From a virus, in IMG/VR virus record IMGVR_UViG_3300025767_000054, positions 1 to 37,790 of that record: a DNA stretch of 37,790 nucleotides; one strand, written 5' to 3'. Shown piece after piece: positions 7,471 to 13,577 of this stretch. The notes beneath the pieces were generated by a model. It was not told where the DNA came from and searched no databases. It was given only the letters and a program-made list of their open reading frames with translations. The translations under genes and the position numbers were made by a program. Positions within the stretch are counted from its first letter, which is position 1. The number at the start of each line of letters is the position of its first letter.

Positions 7471-9141
7471 CTAAACACAGAAAAAGATTGATTTTTTTAC
7501 CTGCTCTAAATCTAGATTTCCTTTTTCAGGTAATGGTGGAAATTTTTTCTGGTTTTTTTCAGATAACATTTGCTTCATCTCCATTGCCCAATTAGCTAAA
7601 ATATCTTTACTGTAGATTTCACAAAATGCTTCTCTCAAAGCCAATGACATATTATCAGCATCAGGTGCTAGAACTCCAAAACTGTCATGGATTAAACTAA
7701 AATTATCTATTCCAAGTTCTGAACCTTTAACTACTGATAAACTTAATACTGAACTATCTAATTGATGGATTAGATTAGGACATATAGATTGTTGGGTCTT
7801 TCTTCTGTCTATTTCTTCAGTCTCAGAACTAACAGACAACTTAATAATACTATCACCCATCTTTGTTTTAACTCGCTTACTTTCTTTTTTGTAAGCTGAC
7901 ATCATAATAGGTAGACCTAATGGACTTGTCCAAGCAACAGGTAAGTTTTCTGATGCAACAAGTTTTGCTACATCTTTTAAAAACTTCATTATATCTTTAG
8001 CACCAACAATAACTTCATTGATACTTTTCCATACAATTTTAGTTAAGTAGTAAGTTGATTTAAATAAATCATCACCAAAATTATGAGGTTTATTATTTTC
8101 AACTAATTCTTTTTCAACATGGTCTTGAATGTATTGCCTACAGGAATATTGAGTAAGACTGTAAGGTAAACACATTACAGGTTTCTTACAAATCTTTCTA
8201 TCTATCCCATATTCTAACCATTGTTTTGCCATTGGGTTTGTTTCTTGTTTTAATTTATCAATTACTTTTTCTGCAACTAATCCATAGACATCATTAGGCT
8301 TATTTGATGGTACTAAGTTTGTAGCTTTACCACCTACTTCATCTCTCATCATAGCTGAGTAATGTTGTAGACCTGAGTTAGAACAATCAGAATGTATTGG
8401 TAATGTAGTTATAAACTTAGGGTCAAAATCAGTTTCAGCAAAATCTCTATATTCAATACACCATGCTAAAAATGAAAATGGTTTATCAGCTTCACACCAC
8501 CAAGTATCTTGTAATGGATTGTTGGCAGTAGAAATAATTTTATCTGCATTATCAATTACCCATTGTCTTCTAATTGGTAATTCTTCTTTATCAGTTTCAC
8601 CAAACAGACCTGCACCTGCTACAGCAAAATTATTAAATGCTTCTTCAGTTGCCATAGGTTTACCAAACTTAAATTTAATTAATGCTCTTGCGTAGTCAGC
8701 ACTTTGTGGTGAAAGCATTGGTGACTTAGGATATATCCTACCTCTAAAGTCTAATTGATAAGGATACCAAAAACCAATATCTAAAAATTTTTTAGCTTCC
8801 TCAAGAATTTGTCTTATCTGAATATATTTAGATTTAGACTTTGCTCTTTCTTTGTAAACATTAGAGGCTTCTCTTTTCCATTTTGTTTTAGCTTCTTTGT
8901 TAATAGCTATATCAAATGGTTTAGGTGGTAGAGGAATGTCCTCAGGATTAATAGGTAATTTTCCTAATTGATAACTGTTTAGAATACAAGTTTCTAAAAC
9001 ATCAAACACAGGTTTATTAATTACCCATTCAGTTTTTTGCATGATATTTACAGATTGACTTACAATCGGAAACTCATGCCATCTGTTGTTTAGTTCTTCT
9101 AAATATCTTTTATTTGTTTGTTTTATGAAATTGTAGTGCAT
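7471..9141 (-). CDS. Phage RNA polymerase, polymerase-domain subunit (556 aa)
   Basis: Corresponds to T7 RNA polymerase from about residue 290 to the end. Catalytic residues are visible: D252 in SDCSNSG (T7 D537), R315 and K319 (T7 R627, K631), Y327 (T7 Y639), and H485-D486 in LIHDSFG (T7 D812). Other family stretches: YPYQLDFRGRIYP, SAMMRDEVGG, CPNLIHQLDSSVL. T7 G640 is serine here. The N-terminal domain is encoded by a separate upstream frame overlapping by 32 bases. The ATG at 9141 has GAGGAG 7 nt upstream, as strong as the best sites in this phage, so independent initiation is likely. A sequence error joining two halves cannot be fully excluded. Confidence 0.93.
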   Translation of the reverse strand: MHYNFIKQTNKRYLEELNNRWHEFPIVSQSVNIMQKTEWVINKPVFDVLETCILNSYQLGKLPINPEDIPLPPKPFDIAINKEAKTKWKREASNVYKERAKSKSKYIQIRQILEEAKKFLDIGFWYPYQLDFRGRIYPKSPMLSPQSADYARALIKFKFGKPMATEEAFNNFAVAGAGLFGETDKEELPIRRQWVIDNADKIISTANNPLQDTWWCEADKPFSFLAWCIEYRDFAETDFDPKFITTLPIHSDCSNSGLQHYSAMMRDEVGGKATNLVPSNKPNDVYGLVAEKVIDKLKQETNPMAKQWLEYGIDRKICKKPVMCLPYSLTQYSCRQYIQDHVEKELVENNKPHNFGDDLFKSTYYLTKIVWKSINEVIVGAKDIMKFLKDVAKLVASENLPVAWTSPLGLPIMMSAYKKESKRVKTKMGDSIIKLSVSSETEEIDRRKTQQSICPNLIHQLDSSVLSLSVVKGSELGIDNFSLIHDSFGVLAPDADNMSLALREAFCEIYSKDILANWAMEMKQMLSEKNQKKFPPLPEKGNLDLEQVKKSIFFCV

Positions 9142-10090
9142 TAGCTATCTCCTCAGGTTTGTTTTCTTTGTTAAATTTCTTTCCATAATAACCACCGGTA
9201 AAAGGTGATGACCAATCTCTTGGTGGTGCTACCATTGGTAAATACTTAGGAAAAAGAAGTTCATTTTTGATATTAAAGTTTTTAATTTCTTCAATAATCT
9301 TAGGTGTTGCTTCAACATAGGTTACAGTTTTATCTTTCCTATGCTTTCTATTTTGATGTTTAATAAGACCTAGTTTTTCTAGGTAACTAATCATCTTCAC
9401 ACCTAAGTGTATCTTTTCTACATTACTCCAATCATCAAATCTGAGACCATTTCTATTCATCATGTAAGTCCAAACTCTTGATTTATATTGATACCTATTA
9501 GCGTTTTGAGGTATGTTTTTACCTGCTAATTTTCTTGAGGTTTTTAAATAGCTATCTTTATTCTGCTCTTTAAATTGAGTAATCCTAGCTTCTTGCATTA
9601 AACCAGTAGCTATTTGAATAGATAGTTTATTAATAGTAGTTTCATCAGAAATACCATCAATTACATTTTTAAGAATAATTAGACTGCAAGTATCCCATAT
9701 CTCAGGCTTGTCTTCTAAAAATACTCCATTATCAAATGCTGAAGTAGGTAGACATTGGCATATTATTTTTAAAGCTGTTTGGTGATTACCTGCCTTACCA
9801 CTACTCATAAGTCTAATATCTTCATTAATTAATTTAGATACTTCTGTGATATATTTTTGTTGAAGAACAAGACCATACAAAGTTGTACTTTCTTGTCCTT
9901 TGGCTTTGGCATCATTAACAGTTTTTTTATATCTGTTAGCACCACCTCTAAGCATATCTTCTTCATGCTCTAATTCTTTTTGGATTATTTTTAAGTGGTT
10001 TTCTTTATTGGCAAATTTACCACCTACCCCAACTCTTACTAATTCTTCTAGTTGTAGTTGGAATGGTGTCTTATGTGTTTCTGCGGACAT
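9110..10090 (-). CDS. Phage RNA polymerase, N-terminal-domain subunit (326 aa)
   Basis: Corresponds to about the first 290 residues of T7 RNA polymerase, the domain that contacts upstream promoter DNA and changes shape during elongation. Family stretches: HEEDMLRGGANRYKKTV near 42, SSGKAGNHQTALK region, SRVWTYMMNRNGLRFDDWSNVEKIHLGVKMI near 209, and MVAPPRDWSSPFTGGYYGKKF near 285, equivalent to T7 VPPKPWTGITGGGYW. After that it runs through EEIANALQF and ends with the unrelated tail HKTNK. The next cistron is in the +1 frame relative to this one. The start ATG has GGAG 11 nt upstream. Sequence GAG GAG within its own codons doubles as the ribosome site of the next cistron. Confidence 0.9.
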   Translation of the reverse strand: MSAETHKTPFQLQLEELVRVGVGGKFANKENHLKIIQKELEHEEDMLRGGANRYKKTVNDAKAKGQESTTLYGLVLQQKYITEVSKLINEDIRLMSSGKAGNHQTALKIICQCLPTSAFDNGVFLEDKPEIWDTCSLIILKNVIDGISDETTINKLSIQIATGLMQEARITQFKEQNKDSYLKTSRKLAGKNIPQNANRYQYKSRVWTYMMNRNGLRFDDWSNVEKIHLGVKMISYLEKLGLIKHQNRKHRKDKTVTYVEATPKIIEEIKNFNIKNELLFPKYLPMVAPPRDWSSPFTGGYYGKKFNKENKPEEIANALQFHKTNK

Positions 10091-10175
10091 AATAAGAACT
10101 TCTCCATAGATGTAACGAACACTAGTGAGTGTCTATTAGTGATACTTGTAGTTTGTCTACAAGACCACCACATTT

Positions 10176-10201
10176 GTGTCGTTGAGTTAAATTTAAAAAA
10201 A
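10176..10201 (-). repeat. 26-bp element, copy B, upstream of the polymerase N-cistron
   Basis: Matches copy A (7445-7470) at 23 of 26 positions, same orientation. The two copies bracket the two polymerase cistrons. The bases following on the minus strand (CACAAATGTG) can form a small stem. It lies 85 bp before the N-cistron ATG. Confidence 0.75.
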
Positions 10202-10337
10202 ATACTTATGATTAAAGAATAATAATCACAAGTGTTGTTGAAAAGAGAAGTGCAGTTCTTCCTAAGACTATTGACCTTGTCATTACCCTTGTTAACTACA
10301 CCTCTCTGTTTCAGTTTAGTAGATAAAGTAATCATAT

Positions 10338-10360
10338 CGTAGACACTTACGTAGACACTT
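10338..10360. repeat. Two tandem 11-bp repeats next to the tRNA (possible integrase arm sites)
   Basis: The plus strand carries CGTAGACACTT at 10338-10348 and again at 10350-10360, a perfect 11-bp repeat with 12-bp period, 13 bases from the tRNA 3' end. Tyrosine integrases typically bind direct repeats flanking an att core that overlaps a tRNA 3' end. That role is inferred from position. Confidence 0.6.
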
Positions 10361-10373
10361 TTTCTACTATTTT

Positions 10374-10457
10374 TGGTAGGCGAGAAAGGACTTGAACCTT
10401 CACCACTTGCGTGACCAGTTCCTAAGACTGGCGTGTCTACCATTCCACCACTCGCCC
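10374..10457 (-). tRNA. tRNA-Leu, anticodon UAG, with encoded CCA; likely attP core
   Basis: The 84-base minus-strand sequence folds as a leucine tRNA. The acceptor stem GGGCGAG/CTCGCCT has a G-U first pair, then discriminator A and CCA. There is a D-arm with GGTAGA, an anticodon stem CCAGT/ACTGG with loop CTTAGGA (UAG), a long variable arm CAC-GCAA-GTG and a T-arm GAAGG/CCTTT with TTCAAGT. It lies 36 bases downstream of the integrase stop. Integrating pelagiphages are known to use host tRNA genes as targets, so this copy probably carries or restores the attachment site. A 147-codon frame reading through it is spurious. Confidence 0.92.
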
Positions 10458-10493
10458 AACTTTTAAAATGTGAATTGATAGCACTTTTCATAC

Positions 10494-11759
10494 TTATTTC
10501 AACGCCCTTCTACTATTGTGACCAATCATACTATCATTAATCTCTAATTCAGTTCTATTGTTTTGCAACGATAATATTGCATTTTGTAAAACTTGAGAAC
10601 TAGACTTAGTATAATAAGTTAGTGTTGTTTCAATAACAGAATGACCTGCAAGTTCCATAGCAACTTTAGGATTTACATTCTTCTCAGCTAGACGTGTAAT
10701 AAAAGTATGTCTAGTTGTGTATGGTGTAAACTTTTGATTGAAGTTACACATACGAATGTACTTATCCCAGTTACTTCTTCTTTGACTTGCTGAACCTGCA
10801 AACACTTTTCTATCTGGTCTAGCTTGAGCATCTTTTAATCTTCTCTTAGCTATATCCAAACATCTTTGTGTTAATGGTAATTCAACAGACCAACCTTTTG
10901 TTTTACTTCTCCAAAAAGTTACTGACTTTCTACCGAAGTCAACATTATCAATAATGAAATTATCAAGTTCACCATCATGTCTCATTCCAGTATCAAAAGC
11001 CCATGCCCATAAATCATACCAATATTGGTCACCACATTTAAGAATAACTTGTAAAAATTGTTCTTGCTCAAATTCTGCAAATGCAGGTTTACGTTTGGTT
11101 TCACCTCTAGGTAAATCAACAATACCCATATTCTTAACTCTAGGGTCAGGATTAATTAACTGGTCATTAGTTAATAATCTTTTCTTTAGTGCATATCTAA
11201 AGATACCTCTAAGAACACCTAGTCTTTTATTAATTGAGTTGTTGCTTACAGTTCCAGTCATATTCTTTTCTCTTTCAGCAATCTTTCTTGCTACCCATGA
11301 CTTAAAACCATCTACATCTTCATCAGTCCAATAAGATAACTTTCTGTCTGCACCATAATATTCTTGTAGGTCATTATAAAAATGATTTACTAAATATTTT
11401 TGTTTGTCACTTTTCTGACCCCACTCTGGTTGAAACATCATTTGAAATACAGAACCTAATGTACCAACTCCTACTGCTGAAGGTTTGTGAAAAGAAATAT
11501 TAGGATTATCTAATTGAGACTTAAATTGTCTTTTGACATTTAAGGCTTCAGGTAAAGTATTTTCAAATGCTTCTTTTATTTCAGCATCAGTCATACCTTT
11601 ACTGATAGGCATATTGATAACCTTAGTTAAAGTCTTTGCATTGCCATTAATCATTTTAGATTGTTTGACATACAATGACTTATCGTTTCTATGTAAAGTA
11701 ATACCTTGAGGACAACTTTGTTGTATATAGGTTTTTACTTGTGTGCTTAATTTAATCAT
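10494..11759 (-). CDS. int: Tyrosine site-specific integrase (421 aa)
   Basis: Phage integrase that joins attP to a host attB. Numbered from the chosen ATG (MIKLSTQVK), the catalytic domain has R260 in FDTGMRHDGEL, K286 in the SKTKG hairpin, R350 in PYTTRHTFITRL, H373 in AGHS, and nucleophile Y382 in TLTYY. The first residue of the HxxR box is Tyr, not His. The N-terminal half should hold the arm-binding and core-binding domains (SAM-like, LSYWTDEDVDGFKSW). Start choice: AGGAG lies 6 nt before this ATG but directly abuts the ATG two codons earlier. It overlaps the previous gene and is followed by the tRNA-Leu. A temperate capacity is inferred. Confidence 0.93.
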   Translation of the reverse strand: MIKLSTQVKTYIQQSCPQGITLHRNDKSLYVKQSKMINGNAKTLTKVINMPISKGMTDAEIKEAFENTLPEALNVKRQFKSQLDNPNISFHKPSAVGVGTLGSVFQMMFQPEWGQKSDKQKYLVNHFYNDLQEYYGADRKLSYWTDEDVDGFKSWVARKIAEREKNMTGTVSNNSINKRLGVLRGIFRYALKKRLLTNDQLINPDPRVKNMGIVDLPRGETKRKPAFAEFEQEQFLQVILKCGDQYWYDLWAWAFDTGMRHDGELDNFIIDNVDFGRKSVTFWRSKTKGWSVELPLTQRCLDIAKRRLKDAQARPDRKVFAGSASQRRSNWDKYIRMCNFNQKFTPYTTRHTFITRLAEKNVNPKVAMELAGHSVIETTLTYYTKSSSQVLQNAILSLQNNRTELEINDSMIGHNSRRALK

Positions 11760-12204
11760 ACACATCTCCTGTCATTGCTGATTTGACTGCACGTTCAACT
11801 ACTTGTCTTGGTTTATCTTTCCATTCACTAGTAGAACCCATGAAAAGTTTTTGTAGTTTACGCCCAGACATGGTTAATCTAATCCAAGTATACTTATGTG
11901 ATTTTCCATGTGGATTTATAACAACTTCTAGAAATCCATAATCAGATAATCTATGTAAGTTTCTTACAGTAGAAGTATTTGATATAGAAATACCGAACAA
12001 TCTAAAATACCATTCAGCAATCACTCTAGTGTTGAGTTCTTCATCAGGTAAACAACAAATTGTTTTAAAAACTAAAACAGTTTGATTAGGAATACCATTT
12101 TGAAATGTAGTAGCATTTTCTGATACACTCTTAGATGCTTTTCTTACAGCATCATTAAAAGCATAATCAAATTGAATGTTACTTATTGTGCAACTTAACG
12201 ACAT
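11752..12204 (-). CDS. Putative winged-helix DNA-binding protein (150 aa)
   Basis: The central part looks like a winged helix-turn-helix: LNTRVIAEWYFRLFGISISNTSTVRNLHRLSDYGFLEVV, where the STVRNLHRLSDYGFL segment fits a recognition helix, followed by a wing (PHGKSHKYTWIRLTMSGRKL). Such proteins are often regulators. It lies directly before int, overlapping it by 8 bases, so it could control integration or excision. GAGGAG lies 6 nt upstream of the ATG, fixing the start. No database match was possible; function is inferred from pattern and context. Confidence 0.7.
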   Translation of the reverse strand: MSLSCTISNIQFDYAFNDAVRKASKSVSENATTFQNGIPNQTVLVFKTICCLPDEELNTRVIAEWYFRLFGISISNTSTVRNLHRLSDYGFLEVVINPHGKSHKYTWIRLTMSGRKLQKLFMGSTSEWKDKPRQVVERAVKSAMTGDVYD

Positions 12205-12652
12205 TACTTTCTCCTCTATCCTCTCGTAAGTTTAAAACTGTCAGAGATTTAGGTTTGTTATGTCGTACCATAGTATTTGTGATTAGGTCTTTCAACATTG
12301 ATATTCTAGTATCTTCAAATAAATAAAATAGATTTTCTTTATCTATTTCTTGAGACTTAGAAAGTTTATCAAATGTATATGAGATATTGCAGTCACCGAT
12401 TTTAATTGATGAACTTTTTTCTTTGTCATCATTTACTTCTTCAGTCTTACAATAAAATGGAAGTTTTCCTATATGAGAGCAATAAAATACTTCATTAGGA
12501 TACTGACTTCGTAAATCTGAAATGTGATAATCAAAATCATTCACTTTTCTTCTCAGTTTACATCTAGCATACCACCATACCTTACACGCAACTTTAGCAC
12601 CAAGCATAATTAGCTTGGTCGACAGTTTTGTTTTTGGTTTATTTTTATACAT
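12179..12652 (-). CDS. Hypothetical protein in the lysogeny block (157 aa)
   Basis: Begins with a basic stretch (MYKNKPKTKL), then a mildly hydrophobic segment LIMLGAKVACKVWWYA that might touch membrane, then a charged soluble domain ending VVKLHNK. Six cysteines are spread without a clear zinc pattern. The start is supported by AAGGAG 7 nt upstream and by a promoter-like sequence (CACTTG ... TTTATATAA) in the 143-bp gap before it. It overlaps the winged-helix gene by 26 bases. I do not recognise it. Confidence 0.65.
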   Translation of the reverse strand: MYKNKPKTKLSTKLIMLGAKVACKVWWYARCKLRRKVNDFDYHISDLRSQYPNEVFYCSHIGKLPFYCKTEEVNDDKEKSSSIKIGDCNISYTFDKLSKSQEIDKENLFYLFEDTRISMLKDLITNTMVRHNKPKSLTVLNLREDRGESNVVKLHNK

Positions 12653-12795
12653 ACTTAATCTCCTTATATTGATTTTTTATATAAACACAAGTGCCTTCAC
12701 TAATGTTTATGTAATTAATAATGATTCTAATTAGCAAAAAATAGATATTCATTATGAGGCTTTTGGGATTGTGCTTTCGCAATACTATCATAACC
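12653..12795 (-). promoter_or_regulatory. Intergenic region with possible host-type promoter for the int block
   Basis: 143 bp without a gene. On the minus strand the last 50 bases read CACTTG then TTTATATAA and an AAGGAG ribosome site before the 157-aa gene. The spacing between the two boxes is shorter than ideal, so the promoter is only a suggestion. The part nearer 12796 has a GC-richer stretch (GCGAAAGCACAATCCC) without obvious function. Confidence 0.35.
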
Positions 12796-12960
12796 CTATT
12801 CTAGTTCGTCTTCAGGTGTTTGATATACAACTACTTCTGAGGGTTGTTCTGGTGTTAGGTTAGTTTCGGCATTATGTAATGCTTTTGCTAACACACCTTT
12901 ATCAACCTTAGAGACCATGTGACCCCAGTCTTCAAAAGTATCAAGTACTAGTATTTGCAT
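12796..12960 (-). CDS. Small acidic protein (54 aa)
   Basis: Frame beginning MQILVLDTFEDWGHMVSK and ending QTPEDELE, net acidic, no hydrophobic segment. AAAGGA lies about 9 nt before the ATG, and the gene begins only 4 bases after the stop of the RHH gene, so the pair forms an operon. The layout (small DNA-binding protein followed by small acidic protein) could be a regulator with a partner or inhibitor, but nothing in the sequence proves that. Confidence 0.68.
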   Translation of the reverse strand: MQILVLDTFEDWGHMVSKVDKGVLAKALHNAETNLTPEQPSEVVVYQTPEDELE

Positions 12961-12964
12961 AGTT

Positions 12965-13171
12965 CTATCCTTTGTTTGCTATGAGTTTCTTAAAAGAAAC
13001 CTCATGTACGTTATCAATATGAGGATAAGTTTTAGCTAATCTTTCAATTGCTATTTCAACTATCTTACTTCTACTTAGTGTAGTGTTTGGTACTATTCTT
13101 TGTCCTAAATCAGTTGCAGTTTTCCAAGTACCAATTTTAATTGCTACTGACTTATATTTATTTGAGTTCAT
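12965..13171 (-). CDS. Ribbon-helix-helix (Arc/CopG-like) regulator (68 aa)
   Basis: Predicted small dimeric DNA-binding protein: N-terminal strand KSVAIKIGTW (residues 7-16), helix KTATDLGQRI, then LSRSKIVEIAIERLAKTY as the second helix, a typical RHH pattern where strand residues contact the major groove. Length is typical of phage Arc/CopG proteins. An imperfect 15-bp palindrome at 13340-13354 and a highly structured leader lie upstream, suggesting self-control. The ribosome site (AATAGGA) is within the leader stem. Likely part of the lysis-lysogeny decision; target unknown. Confidence 0.72.
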   Translation of the reverse strand: MNSNKYKSVAIKIGTWKTATDLGQRIVPNTTLSRSKIVEIAIERLAKTYPHIDNVHEVSFKKLIANKG

Positions 13172-13174
13172 ACT

Positions 13175-13309
13175 ATTCCTATTTGTTAGTGTTAGTAGAA
13201 CCTTTAGTTCAACAGGTAGAAAGAATGATAAAACCCTGCTCTGTTATAAGAACTTAGAGTACGTTGCGTACTAAAAGCTGAACTAAAAGTTCTACAGGAC
13301 AAATAGGAT
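13175..13309 (-). ncRNA. Candidate structured leader RNA hiding the RHH gene ribosome site
   Basis: On the minus strand two long complementary pairs nest. TCCTATTTGT (near 13300-13309) pairs with ACAAATAGGA just before the RHH ATG, and TAGAACTTTTAGTTCA (13279-13294) pairs with TGAACTAAAGGTTCTA (13195-13210) over 16 bp with one G-U. The interior holds a perfect hairpin AGTACG-CAA-CGTACT (13258-13272) and an AACAG/CTGTT pair. The outer stem includes AATAGGA, the likely Shine-Dalgarno. It could be a riboregulator, or alternatively a small inverted-repeat element at DNA level. Confidence 0.6.
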
Positions 13310-13339
13310 TAATAAGTTTTAATTACAATTTTCTAAGAC

Positions 13340-13354
13340 TGCCATGACATGACA
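13340..13354. promoter_or_regulatory. Operator-like imperfect palindrome
   Basis: On the minus strand TGTCATGTCATGGCA is a 15-bp dyad with one mismatched pair. It overlaps TTGTCA, which could act as a -35 box for the RHH transcript, so binding there would repress it. Auto-repression by the RHH protein is a guess. Confidence 0.4.
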
Positions 13355-13385
13355 ACTCTACTAATCATAGCCATATCGTAGCAAC

Positions 13386-13577
13386 TCAATCTTTTAAGTA
13401 TTTTATAAGCATTTTGTAAGACTGATTATTTTTTATAATCGTAGTATTTGTTTCACTTCTTTGTATGGCTCTATTAACTACAAACTCACCTACAATTTCA
13501 GTAAGTTCATATTGAGTATAAACTTTTTCTTCTCTTTCATAAGTCTTAAGATTAATTAATAGAGTACTAAATTTCAT
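13386..13577 (-). CDS. Hypothetical protein (63 aa)
   Basis: Short soluble protein from MKFSTLLINLKTYEREEK to KMLIKYLKD, with an alternating pattern compatible with a strand-helix fold. It overlaps the 3' end of the upstream 330-aa gene by 11 bases and has no good ribosome site, so it is probably coupled. Not recognised. Confidence 0.6.
   Translation of the reverse strand: MKFSTLLINLKTYEREEKVYTQYELTEIVGEFVVNRAIQRSETNTTIIKNNQSYKMLIKYLKD

Larger units (their letters stand above)
10091..10373 (-). promoter_or_regulatory. Regulatory region upstream of the polymerase genes (283 bp, no gene)
   Basis: Non-coding on both strands as far as I can see. It holds several separable signals: a hairpin or operator at 10119-10132 (ACACT-AGTG-AGTGT); a degenerate promoter-like match AAGTATCACTAATAGA on the minus strand at 10132-10147; a perfect 7-bp inverted repeat CTTGTAG/CTACAAG at 10145-10163; the 26-bp element copy B at 10176-10201; and tandem 11-bp repeats at 10338-10360. 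The density of palindromes fits control of the lytic polymerase in a phage able to integrate. Individual roles are inferred. Confidence 0.55.

Noticed and set aside
9110-9141. Programmed +1 frameshift joining the polymerase halves
   Set aside because: The site CAA TTT CAT has no stop or rare codon in the A site and no downstream structure seen, while a strong ribosome site and ATG for the second cistron are present; not impossible, but less likely.
10048-10491. 147-codon minus-strand frame
   Set aside because: It reads through the tRNA-Leu and the regulatory gap and contains the peptide pattern typical of translated tRNA genes (GEGSSPFSPTK).
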